Origin: CAIWXH01 sp964555675
GTDB lineage: Bacteria > Chloroflexota > Chloroflexia > Chloroflexales > Chloroflexaceae
Direction: 5' to 3'
Assembly (NCBI GenBank): GCA_964555675.1
Contig: CAZKTU010000072.1
Coordinates: forward strand, 1 to 26,583
Length of the DNA: 26,583 bases
Shown here: piece after piece, positions 1 through 7,388 of the stretch
Layout: each line of letters begins with the position of its first letter
Position numbering within the stretch: the stretch's first letter is position 1
Program-made: the position numbers and the translations under genes
The notes under the pieces: generated by a model
The model's input: only the letters and a program-made list of their open reading frames with translations
Told to the model about the DNA's origin: nothing
Database searches by the model: none

Positions 1-1158
1 ATGAAGATCGTCTCCGTCCAGGCCATGCGCCTGACCCGCCCGCCCCACCAGACCACCACGCCGCCCCGCCGCGACTCCTGGTGGAAGCACGCCGAGGTGG
101 CCAACCCCATGTCGCGCTATCCGCGGGTCAAGGCCCACCGCGACCTCTGGCTGCCGAAGTGGGAGCAGGTCTGGTGCAAGGTCACGCTCGAGGACGGCAG
201 CTGGGGCCTGGGGCAGACCAGCCACGGCCGGGCGGTGGCCGCCGTGATCGACGAGCACCTCGGCCCGCTGCTGGTGGGCGAAGACGTCATGGCCGGCGAG
301 CGCCTGGCCGACATGCTCTTCCGCCTCACCAAGCCCTACGGCTCCACCGGCCTGGCCTCGTACGCCGTCAGCGCGATCGACCTGGCGCTGTGGGACGCGC
401 GGGGCAAGCTACTAAGCCAGCCGGTGTACGCGCTGCTCGGAGGGCTCCAGAAAGAGCGCATCCCCTGCTACTGTACCGGCAACGACATCGACTGGTACCA
501 GGAGCTCGGCTTCCGCGCCTTCAAGCTGGCCTGCCCCTACGGGCCCGCCGACGGCCTCGAGGGGCTGCGGCGCAACGAGGAGTTTGTGGCCCAGGCCCGC
601 GAGCAGATCGGCGACGACTGCGAGCTGATGCTCGACTGCTGGATGGCCTTCGACGTCGAGTACACGGTGCGCCTGGCCGAGCGGCTGCGCCCGTATCGCC
701 TGGCCTGGATCGAGGAGTGCCTGATCCCCGAAGATTTCGACGGCCACCTGGCCCTGCGCGCGCGGCTTCCGTGGCAGACCCTCTCGACGGGCGAGCACTG
801 GTACACCCACGTGCCCTTCCAGTGGGCCGCGGCCCACCGGGCGGTCGACATTCTGCAGCCCGACATCGAGTGGGTCGGCGGGATGAGCACCTGCCAGAAG
901 ATCGCCGCCGCCGCCGACGCCGCGGGCCTGCGGGTGATCCTGCACGCCGGCGGCAACTCCGCCTTCGGGCAGCACTTCAGCGCCGCCGCGGCCGCCTCGC
1001 CCTGGCTCGAGTGCTTCGTCGGCACGCCGCCCGGCGTCCCCCTGGCCGAGGGCTGGCGCCTGCCCGGCCAGGCCATCCCCGTGGACGGCTGGCTGACCCC
1101 CAGCGACGCGCCCGGCTTCGGGCTAGAGATCCCCGAGAGCTGGCTCGCGCCGTTCTGA
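1..1158 (+). CDS. L-rhamnonate dehydratase-like enolase-superfamily enzyme
   Basis: 385 aa, starting at the first base of the window, so its promoter and any upstream partners are out of view. It belongs to the mandelate racemase/muconate lactonizing branch of the enolase superfamily, which removes water from sugar acids by Mg2+-assisted proton abstraction. The order of motifs matches E. coli RhmD as I remember it: LMLDCWM (D212), WIEEC (E238) and STGEH (E265) as metal ligands, then QPD (D288) and ILH (H315) as the catalytic Asp-His pair. N-terminal residues 25-45 (SWWKHAEVANPMSRY) also resemble RhmD. The expected reaction is L-rhamnonate to 2-keto-3-deoxy-L-rhamnonate in the cytoplasm. Related sugar acids such as L-fuconate or L-lyxonate are possible substrates. 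The COG3618 lactonase at 7389 would supply such an acid. The family call is firm; the substrate is inferred. Confidence 0.85.
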   Translation: MKIVSVQAMRLTRPPHQTTTPPRRDSWWKHAEVANPMSRYPRVKAHRDLWLPKWEQVWCKVTLEDGSWGLGQTSHGRAVAAVIDEHLGPLLVGEDVMAGERLADMLFRLTKPYGSTGLASYAVSAIDLALWDARGKLLSQPVYALLGGLQKERIPCYCTGNDIDWYQELGFRAFKLACPYGPADGLEGLRRNEEFVAQAREQIGDDCELMLDCWMAFDVEYTVRLAERLRPYRLAWIEECLIPEDFDGHLALRARLPWQTLSTGEHWYTHVPFQWAAAHRAVDILQPDIEWVGGMSTCQKIAAAADAAGLRVILHAGGNSAFGQHFSAAAAASPWLECFVGTPPGVPLAEGWRLPGQAIPVDGWLTPSDAPGFGLEIPESWLAPF

Positions 1159-1174
1159 ACCACAAAGGAACTCC

Positions 1175-1549
1175 ATGCTCGCGTTGCTCAGCACCTTGTT
1201 GGTCGGGCTTGTCGCCCTCGAGCATCTCTACATCCTGTACCTGGAGATGTTCGCCTGGACCACGCCCCGCGTACGGCGGATCTTCGGCACGACCGCGGCC
1301 TTCGCAGAGGAGACGCGCGTGCTTGCCGCGAACCAGGGTCTCTATAACGGCTTCCTGGCCGCGGGTCTGATCTGGAGCCTCGTGCACCCGGACCCGGCTT
1401 TCGCCATCCAGCTCCAGATCTTCTTCCTGCTCTGCGTGCTCGTCGCGGCGGTCTACGGCGGGCTGACTGCCGGCCGCCGCATCCTGCTGGTGCAGGGCGG
1501 GCCGGCGCTGCTGGCGCTCCTCGCGGTCATCGGGCGGCTGCTGAGTTAA
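1175..1549 (+). CDS. DUF1304 family small membrane protein
   Basis: 124 aa, with AAAGGA 6 nt before the ATG and only 16 nt after the dehydratase stop, so probably co-transcribed with it. It shows about four hydrophobic segments: the N-terminal LLSTLLVGLVALEHLYILYLEMF, one around residues 57-70, FFLLCVLVAAVYGGL, and a C-terminal LLALLAVIGRLLS. The pattern EHLYILYLEMFAW near the N-terminus and the later NQGLYNGFLAAGL are typical of DUF1304. No enzymatic function is established for the family as far as I know, and the sequence offers no catalytic residues. It presumably sits in the cytoplasmic membrane. It is followed by the MerR gene 54 nt later. Confidence 0.8.
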   Translation: MLALLSTLLVGLVALEHLYILYLEMFAWTTPRVRRIFGTTAAFAEETRVLAANQGLYNGFLAAGLIWSLVHPDPAFAIQLQIFFLLCVLVAAVYGGLTAGRRILLVQGGPALLALLAVIGRLLS

Positions 1550-1603
1550 CTGCTCGTAAGCCCGAAACCCTCCGTGGCCCTCCCTGAAACCCTTGAGGTC
1601 ACC

Positions 1604-2567
1604 ATGGCGCCGCGCCAGAGCACAGAAGTGAACCCCCAGCCGGCGGAAGCCGAGCTGTTGACGATCGGCCAGCTGGCCAGGCGCGTCGGTCTGCGCCCCT
1701 CGGCGCTGCGCTTCTACGAGGCCGAGGGTCTGCTCGCCCCGAGCGCCCACTCCGAGGCCGGCTACAGGCTCTACAGCCCCGCGGCCGAGGAGACCCTGCG
1801 CTTCCTCCAGCGTGCCCAGCGTCTGGGCTTCGCCCTGGCCGATATCCGCGCCCTGCTGGCCGGCCGCGCGAGCGGAGTGGTCGAGGAGGGCGCCCTGGCC
1901 AGCCTGGCCCGCGAGCGCCTGATCGCCCTCGAGCGCCAGATCACCCCGCAGCTGGTGCAGCGCCATGAGCTAGGCCTCTTCCTGCGCGACCTCCGGGCCG
2001 CGCCCGTGGGGACGAGGGCCTCCTCGCTCGACCGGCTGATCGATCAGGTCTGCGCCGATCCCCAGGCCCTCTCGGCCGACGGGGCCCTCGAGCAGCTCCT
2101 CGCCGAGACCGACTGTGTGCTGACGAGCGACGAGGGCCGCGCCATCCTCGCGCTGCTGCGCGGCCGCCACGTCCACCTCTGGCAGGAGGGCGAGGCCTAT
2201 CATATCCTGGTCGTCAGCGACGATCCCACCCTCGGCGAGGCCCTGGCCCGGCTCGCCCGGCTGGAGGCCGGCTGTCACGCCGCCGCCAACGGCCGCGACG
2301 CGCCCGAGCTGCGTCACGCCGACGAGGGCTTCCTGTTCGTCGCCCGCGGCGACCACGCCTTCCTCTTCGCCCGCCTCTTTCTGGCCCTCGAGCAAGAGCG
2401 GCCCGCCGCNNNNNNNNNNNNNNNNNNNNNNNNNNNNNNNNNNNNNNNNNNNNNNNNNNNNNNNNNNNNNNNNNNNNNNNNNNNNNNNNNNNNNNNNNNN
2501 NNNNNNNNNACGCCTTCCTCTTCGCCCGCCTCTTTCTGGCCCTCGAGCAAGAGCGGCCCGCCGCGTA
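1604..2567 (+). CDS. MerR-family regulator with a long C-terminal domain (interrupted by a false assembly gap)
   Basis: DNA-binding transcription regulator. Residues 18-86 (from ATG 1604) form a MerR winged helix (LLTIGQLARRVGLRPSALRFYE, later GYRLYS), followed by a helical dimerisation stretch at about 95-130. The start at 1604 has GAGGT upstream; an in-frame GTG at 1574 lacks a good site. The reading frame runs into 100 N at 2410-2509. Because the 55 bp on both sides of the N run are identical, joining them gives an intact 269-aa protein ending ...ERPAA at TAG 2565-2567. The C-terminal part of about 140 aa is longer than in ZntR/CueR-type proteins and holds C150, C171 and C224. The usual ligand Cys at the start of the dimerisation helix is not evident. 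It may control the ATPase at 3295, whose promoter has MerR-type spacing, but the ligand is unknown. Confidence 0.85.
2355..2564. repeat. Assembly gap of 100 N flanked by identical 55-bp ends
   Basis: Bases 2410-2509 are N. The 55 bp before (2355-2409) and after (2510-2564) are identical base for base. Collapsing the two copies restores a continuous MerR reading frame of 840 nt counted from GTG 1574. This is what unmerged contig ends overlapping by one k-mer look like, not a biological repeat. Confidence 0.95.
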
Positions 2568-2571
2568 GGGC

Positions 2572-2624
2572 GCGCGTCCGGCTATCTATGCCGCCTGGCC
2601 GCCGGCATAGATAGCCGGACGCGC
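2572..2624 (+). terminator. 22-bp perfect inverted repeat behind the MerR gene
   Basis: The arms 2572-2593 and 2603-2624 are perfectly complementary over 22 bp, with a 9-nt loop at 2594-2602. The structure begins 5 nt after the MerR stop codon. No T-tract follows, so intrinsic termination would be of the U-less kind. It could equally be an mRNA 3'-end stabiliser. The position argues for a transcript end; the mechanism is inferred. Confidence 0.7.
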
Positions 2625-2679
2625 ATGTCCTGAGATCGGCCGGCTCTTGGACGGCCGGGGAGCGTGGGGGTAGGCTGTC

Positions 2680-2699
2680 CTTGTGATGGATATCACAAG
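2680..2699. promoter_or_regulatory. CRP/FNR-family-like palindromic operator before the DoxX gene
   Basis: CTTGTGAT, a 4-nt spacer and ATCACAAG form a perfect palindrome that contains TGTGA-N6-TCACA, the classic CRP-type half-site arrangement. It is AT-rich in an otherwise very GC-rich window and ends 13 nt before the preferred doxX start at 2713. A weak possible promoter (TTGGAC at 2647, TAGGCT at 2671, 18-bp spacer) lies just upstream, which would put a bound regulator over the start of transcription. The motif is seen; the regulator is inferred. Confidence 0.55.
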
Positions 2700-2712
2700 A
2701 AATGAGGCAGCT

Positions 2713-3204
2713 ATGAGCAGCATCTCTCGTCGGCTCGACCATCTGGACGCCAACCTGACGCGCTGGATGGCTCATCACAGTATCGCCCTGTTGCGTATCG
2801 GTCTGGGGATTGTCTACCTCTGGTTTGGCGTCCTGAAGTTCTTTCCGGGGCTGAGCCCGGCCCAGGAGCTCGCCACCGGCACGATCAGCGCCCTCACGCT
2901 CGGCCTGGTCCAGCCGGGGCTCAGCCTGCCCCTGCTGGCGATCTGGGAGTGCCTGATCGGCATCGGGCTGGTGACCGGGCGCTGGACGCGCGTGACGCTG
3001 CTGCTGCTCTGGACACAGATGCTGGGCACGGTCACGCCGCTGCTGCTCTTCCCCGGCGAGGCCTTCAGCCGGGTGCCGCTCGCGCCGACCCTCGAGGGCC
3101 AGTACATCATCAAGAATATCGTGCTGGTCTGCGCGGGCCTGGTGATCGGCGCGACCGCCCGGGGCGGCCGGCTCGTCTCCGAGCCCGTCGAGGGGCGCGC
3201 GTAG
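2713..3204 (+). CDS. DoxX-like integral membrane protein
   Basis: 163 aa from ATG 2713, chosen because GAGG lies 5 nt upstream; in-frame starts at 2683 and 2686 fall inside the palindrome. Four hydrophobic segments are visible: IALLRIGLGIVYLWFGVLKFF, LPLLAIWECLIGIGLV, VTLLLLWTQMLGTVTPLLLF and IIKNIVLVCAGLVIGA. The R-x-G-L-G-I-V-Y-L-W-F-G-x-L-K-F start of the first helix and the LEGQYIIKNIVL motif before the last are typical of the DoxX/DoxD group. Members are small inner-membrane proteins, some linked to thiosulfate:quinone or thiol redox chemistry, most of unknown role. It ends 90 nt before the ATPase. Whether it is read with the ATPase or only from its own CRP-like promoter cannot be decided here. 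Confidence 0.75.
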   Translation: MSSISRRLDHLDANLTRWMAHHSIALLRIGLGIVYLWFGVLKFFPGLSPAQELATGTISALTLGLVQPGLSLPLLAIWECLIGIGLVTGRWTRVTLLLLWTQMLGTVTPLLLFPGEAFSRVPLAPTLEGQYIIKNIVLVCAGLVIGATARGGRLVSEPVEGRA

Positions 3205-3212
3205 GGCGGCCC

Positions 3213-3249
3213 TTGACTCTCAACCCGGCTCGAAGGTGTACAGTACAAT
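3213..3249 (+). promoter_or_regulatory. MerR-type promoter (20-bp spacer) upstream of the P-type ATPase
   Basis: TTGACT at 3213-3218 and TACAGT at 3239-3244 are separated by 20 bp, the elongated spacing of promoters activated by MerR-family metal sensors such as ZntR and CueR. The spacer carries an imperfect dyad, ACTCTC (3216-3221) facing GAAGGT (3232-3237). An alternative -10, TACAAT at 3244-3249, would be 25 bp away and is unlikely. The ATPase start is 50 nt downstream. The motif is seen; control by the MerR gene at 1604 is inferred. Confidence 0.6.
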
Positions 3250-3294
3250 CAGCTTCGTACCGAGGGAAGGTATCTCCGGCAAGAATGAGGCCCT

Positions 3295-5544
3295 ATGACC
3301 ACGACGACCCCCGAGCTCACCTTCATGATCAGCGGCATGGACTGCGCCGGCTGCGCCCGCACCGTCGAGAGCGGTGTGGCCCAGCTGCCGGGCGTGCAGT
3401 TTTGCGAGCTGAGCTTCACCAGCGAGCGGCTGCGCGTGCGCGGCGAGGTCGCGCGCGAGGCGATCGTGCAGCGCGTGCGCGACCTGGGCTACGACGTGGC
3501 CGAGCCCGCGCAGGGCCGGGCCGCCCCCGCGGCCCCCGCCCCTGCGCCCGGCTTCCTCGGCTACATGTGGGGTCGCCTAGAGACCAGAATGGCCCTGCTC
3601 GGCGCGCTCCTCGTGCTGCCCGGGATTGTGCTGCACGAGATCCTCGGCTGGGACGCCGTGTGGATCGACGCCATGGCCCTGCTGGCTATGGCCCTGACCA
3701 TCGGGCCGGTCGCCCGCAGCGCCTGGCGCGGCCTGACGCTCAGCCGCGAGCTGAATATCAACGCCCTGATGACCATCGCGGCCGTCGGCGCGGTCGTGAT
3801 CGGGGCCTATGTCGAAGCGGGCCTGGTGATGGTGCTCTTCGCCCTCGGCGAGGCCCTGGAGGGCTACACCGCGAGCCGCGCCCGCCACGCCATCAGCAGC
3901 CTGATGGAGGTGGTGCCGCAGACGGCGATACGGCTCAGCAGCACGTGCTGCGGCTCGGGGTGCGAGGAGCGCGTGGCGGTGGGCGAGCTGCAGCTGGGCG
4001 ATATCATCGTCGCGCGGCCTGGCGAGCGCATCCCGATGGACGGCACGGTGCGGGCCGGCAGCTCGGCGGTGAGCCAGGCCCCGATCACGGGTGAGAGCCG
4101 GCTGATCGAGAAGGAGCCCGGCGACGAGGTTTTTGCGGGCAGTATCAACGGCGAGGGCAGCCTGGAGATCAACGTCACCCACCTGGCGGCCGACACCACC
4201 ATCGCCCGCATGGTGCGCCTGGTCGAGGAGGCCCAGGAGCGCCGCGCGCCGGTGCAGCGCTTCGTCGACCGGTTCGCCAAATACTACACACCCGCCGTCG
4301 TGCTGCTGGCCCTGCTGGTCGCCGCCGTGCCGCCGCTGCTCTTCGGTCTGCCCTTCTGGAACCCCGCGTCCGGCGAGTTCGGCTGGCTCTACCGCGGCCT
4401 GGCCCTGCTGGTGGTGGCCTGCCCCTGCGCCCTGGTGATCAGCACCCCGGTGAGCCTGGTGAGCGCGATGAGCGCCGCGGCGCGGGGCGGCGTGCTGATC
4501 AAGGGCGGGTCTGCTCTCGAGGCTCTGAGCAAGGTACGGGCGGTGGCGATCGACAAGACCGGCACCCTCACCGCCGGGCGCCCCGCCGTGGTCGCCGTGC
4601 GCGCGGTCGATTGCCCCGAGCCGGGCGCGGCCCTGGGCCACTGCGCGGCCTGCGACGACCTGCTGGCCCTGGCCGGCGCGGTTGAGCGCCGCTCGGAGCA
4701 CCCTCTGGCCCACGCGATCATCGCCGCCTCGGCCGAGCGCGGGCTCGACGCGCGACTGCCCGCGGCCGAGGGGGTCACGGCCCTGGTGGGTCGGGGGGTC
4801 AGCGGCCTGGTCGGCGGGCGCGAGGTGCTGGTGGGCAGCCACCGCCACTTCGACGGCGCGATCATCCACGACCCGGCCCACTGCGCGGCGGCGCGGCAGG
4901 ACGCCCTGGCAGGCCATACTCCGGTCATGGTGAGCGTGGAGGGCGGCTACCGCGGCACGATCACGCTGGCCGACACGGTGCGCGCGAGCAGCCGCGAGGC
5001 CGTGGCCCAGTTGCGGGCGATGGGGCTGCGGGCCGTCGTGATGCTCACCGGCGACCAGCAGGCCACCGCCGAACGCATCGGCGCCGAGGTCGGCGTGACC
5101 GAGGTGCGCGCCGAGCTGCTGCCCGCGCAGAAGGTCGCCGCGGTCGAGGCGCTGCAGCGCCAGTACGGCCCCGTGGCCATGGTGGGCGACGGGATCAACG
5201 ATACGCCGGCCCTGGCGACGGCCAGTGTCGGCGTTGCGATTGGCGGCGCCCACGGCGGGACGAACCAGGCCATGGAGACGGCTGACGTGACCCTGATGAG
5301 CGACGACCTGCGCCAGCTGCCCTTTGCGCTCGGGCTGAGCCGGGCGGCCATGGCCACGGTCGCGGCGAATGTCGCCCTGAGCATCGGCATCAAGCTCGTC
5401 TTCCTCGCCCTGGTCTTCGTCGGGCTGGGCACGATGTGGATGGCGGTGCTGGCCGACGTGGGCACCTCGCTGCTGGTCACGCTCAACGGGATGCGCCTGC
5501 TGAGCTATCGCGGACGACCCTCGCCCCTGGGCGACGAGGAGTAA
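3295..5544 (+). CDS. Zn/Cd/Pb-exporting P1B-type ATPase (ZntA/CadA-like)
   Basis: 749 aa, an inner-membrane pump that exports divalent soft metals using ATP. Visible in order: N-terminal HMA domain GMDCAGC (C17, C20); first membrane helices at about 97-195; A-domain TGE (T265-E267); the CPC ion-binding motif (C376-P377-C378); phosphorylated D420 in DKTGTLT; SEHP (H469, P470) in the nucleotide-binding domain; GDGIND (631-636); and D721 in DVGTS of the last helix, which marks the Zn/Cd/Pb subgroup rather than the copper pumps. Extra cysteines occur at C218, C219 and C223 before the A-domain and at C440, C450 and C453 in the N-domain. Length is normal for the family. The ATG at 3295 has a weak AGG-containing site. 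Its stop is 4 nt before the next GTG start, so translation is probably coupled. Confidence 0.93.
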   Translation: MTTTTPELTFMISGMDCAGCARTVESGVAQLPGVQFCELSFTSERLRVRGEVAREAIVQRVRDLGYDVAEPAQGRAAPAAPAPAPGFLGYMWGRLETRMALLGALLVLPGIVLHEILGWDAVWIDAMALLAMALTIGPVARSAWRGLTLSRELNINALMTIAAVGAVVIGAYVEAGLVMVLFALGEALEGYTASRARHAISSLMEVVPQTAIRLSSTCCGSGCEERVAVGELQLGDIIVARPGERIPMDGTVRAGSSAVSQAPITGESRLIEKEPGDEVFAGSINGEGSLEINVTHLAADTTIARMVRLVEEAQERRAPVQRFVDRFAKYYTPAVVLLALLVAAVPPLLFGLPFWNPASGEFGWLYRGLALLVVACPCALVISTPVSLVSAMSAAARGGVLIKGGSALEALSKVRAVAIDKTGTLTAGRPAVVAVRAVDCPEPGAALGHCAACDDLLALAGAVERRSEHPLAHAIIAASAERGLDARLPAAEGVTALVGRGVSGLVGGREVLVGSHRHFDGAIIHDPAHCAAARQDALAGHTPVMVSVEGGYRGTITLADTVRASSREAVAQLRAMGLRAVVMLTGDQQATAERIGAEVGVTEVRAELLPAQKVAAVEALQRQYGPVAMVGDGINDTPALATASVGVAIGGAHGGTNQAMETADVTLMSDDLRQLPFALGLSRAAMATVAANVALSIGIKLVFLALVFVGLGTMWMAVLADVGTSLLVTLNGMRLLSYRGRPSPLGDEE

Positions 5545-5548
5545 TGTT

Positions 5549-7330
5549 GTGACCAACCTGTTCGTCGGCCGCCCGACTCCGCCGCCCGCCTGGGCCCTCG
5601 GCCAGCGCCACCTGATCCGGGTCATGGACGAGGCCCTGCCCCGCTTCCAGGAGCGTTATACCCGCCCCGACGGCAGCCTGATCTGGCGCGACGAGTGGCC
5701 GGGTATGGACGGCTCGGACGACGGCTACGAGACCTTCCAGAACTGGTCGCTCTTTAGCGCCCTCGGCGGCAGCCCCGAGGCCCACACTCGGGCCCGCCTG
5801 CTCTGGGAGGCGATCACGCGCCAGTTCACCGCCTATGGGCAGGTCTGGCGCGAGTTCGACGCCTACTACGACTGGATGCACCACGGCGAGAGCTCGACCA
5901 GCTTCTACCCCTTCGGCCTCACCGATCCGGCCGACGCCCTGCACCGCGCCCGCGCCCGCCGCTTCGCCCAGATGTACACCGGCCGCGACCCGCGCGCGCC
6001 CAACTGGGACCCCGAGCGGCGTATGATCCGCTCGCCGATCACCGGCAGCCGCGGCCCGCGCTTCGTGAACTCCTGGGAGGACTGGTCGACCCACCGGGCC
6101 ATCCTCGCCAACTACCCGCCCCCCTTCGACGATATCCCCGGCGTGAGCGGACCCACCGCCGACTGGAACGACGACGCGACCTACGGCAAGATCCTCGCGC
6201 TGCTCAACGAGCGCCAGATGCGCGGCGACGTCCCGCTCAACCTGACCGCCACCGGCCTGGTGACCCACGCCTACCTCTGGACGGGCGACGAGCACTTCCG
6301 GAGCTGGGTGCTCGACTACCTGGAGGCCTGGGCCGAGCGTATCGCCGCGAATGGCGGCCTCTGCCCCGACAATGTCGGGCCGAGCGGCGCCATCGGCGAG
6401 CTGATGGGCGGCAAGTGGTGGGGCGGCTACTACGGCTGGCGCTGGCCCCACGGCCTCATGACCATCATCCAGCCCCTCACCATCGCCGCGATGAACGCCG
6501 TGCTGCTCACGGGCGACCTGGGCTACCTGGACATCCCGCGCGGCCAGCTCGACCGGCTGATCGAGCTCGGTCGGGTGGAGGACGGGCGCTTGCTCGTGCC
6601 GCACCGCCACACCGACGCCGGCTGGACCGCCTACAGGCCCCTCTCGCCCGAGCACCCGCTGCAGATCTGGTACCTCTCACAGGCCGAGCAGGATCACCGC
6701 CGGCTCGCGCAATTCCCCGAGCGCGCGACCCGCTGGCCCGAGGTGCTGCCCGGCCGCGGCAAGGGCGACGATATCCACTTCGCCCCCTGGTACTGCTACC
6801 TGCAGGGCGAGCTGCCGGACTACCCGCAGCGCATCCTGGAGGCCCAGTGGGCCGAGGTGGCCCGGCGCCTCGCTCTGGTGCGCGCCGACGACGGCGACCC
6901 CGAGGAGTGGGACGTGCACCACTGGCAGGACCGCAACCCGGTCCACACCGAGGGGCTGCTGCAGCTGACGTGTGGCGGGCCGCAGATCATCTACCACGGC
7001 GGCCTGCTCCATCTGCGGCTGCGCTACTACGACGCCGAGGCCCGCCGGCCGGGCCTGCCGCCCGACGTTGGCGCGCTGGTGAGCGAGATCGGGCCCGAGC
7101 ATGTGCGGGTCACCCTGTGTAACACCAGCCCGCTCGACGAGCGGCGGCTGCTCATCCAGGCCGGCGCCTTCGGCGAGCACCGCTTCACCGAGGTGGAGGC
7201 CGAGGGCGAGCGCCGCCAGGTCGACGGGGGCACCCTGCGCGTCACCCTGGCCCCCGGCAGCTCGGCCGAGCTGCGGCTGGGCATGCGCCGCTTCGCCCAG
7301 CGGCCGACCTATAGCCGCCCGGAGTGGTAA
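5549..7330 (+). CDS. Uncharacterised 593-aa protein, probable carbohydrate-active alpha/alpha-barrel enzyme
   Basis: I do not recognise a named family with certainty. The start is GTG 5549 with GAGGAG about 6 nt upstream, inside the end of the ATPase gene. There is no signal peptide and no membrane segment, so it is probably cytoplasmic. It is rich in Trp, Tyr, His and acidic residues in conserved-looking blocks: EFDAYYDWMHHGESS (about 103-117), NSWEDWSTHRAI (about 172), WWGGYYGWRWPHG (290-302) and the pair VHHWQDRNPVHTEGL. The middle looks helical, with repeated aromatic, substrate-facing patches as in (alpha/alpha)6 barrels of glycosidases and polysaccharide lyases. The last 80 residues look like a beta-sandwich. 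The setting between sugar-acid enzymes supports a carbohydrate role, but no reaction can be assigned. Being coupled to a metal pump is odd. Confidence 0.75.
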   Translation: MTNLFVGRPTPPPAWALGQRHLIRVMDEALPRFQERYTRPDGSLIWRDEWPGMDGSDDGYETFQNWSLFSALGGSPEAHTRARLLWEAITRQFTAYGQVWREFDAYYDWMHHGESSTSFYPFGLTDPADALHRARARRFAQMYTGRDPRAPNWDPERRMIRSPITGSRGPRFVNSWEDWSTHRAILANYPPPFDDIPGVSGPTADWNDDATYGKILALLNERQMRGDVPLNLTATGLVTHAYLWTGDEHFRSWVLDYLEAWAERIAANGGLCPDNVGPSGAIGELMGGKWWGGYYGWRWPHGLMTIIQPLTIAAMNAVLLTGDLGYLDIPRGQLDRLIELGRVEDGRLLVPHRHTDAGWTAYRPLSPEHPLQIWYLSQAEQDHRRLAQFPERATRWPEVLPGRGKGDDIHFAPWYCYLQGELPDYPQRILEAQWAEVARRLALVRADDGDPEEWDVHHWQDRNPVHTEGLLQLTCGGPQIIYHGGLLHLRLRYYDAEARRPGLPPDVGALVSEIGPEHVRVTLCNTSPLDERRLLIQAGAFGEHRFTEVEAEGERRQVDGGTLRVTLAPGSSAELRLGMRRFAQRPTYSRPEW

Positions 7331-7388
7331 ACTCTGGCCGTAATCGTCGCCCCGCCCGGCAGCGGCGCGGGCCCTCAGGAGAGCTCTG

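Noticed and set aside
2355..2564. Direct 55-bp repeat as a mobile-element target duplication
   Set aside because: The copies flank only N, have the same length at both gaps in the window, and collapsing them restores a gene; this is an assembly artefact.
2568..2614. MerR frame continuing past the N gap to 2614
   Set aside because: The continuation is a frame shift created by the arbitrary 100-N spacer. The correct frame ends at 2567.
3577..5625. 682-codon open frame on the minus strand across the P-type ATPase
   Set aside because: The plus strand carries all ATPase motifs in order. The antisense frame is His/Gln/Arg/Ala-rich low-complexity sequence typical of GC-rich shadows.
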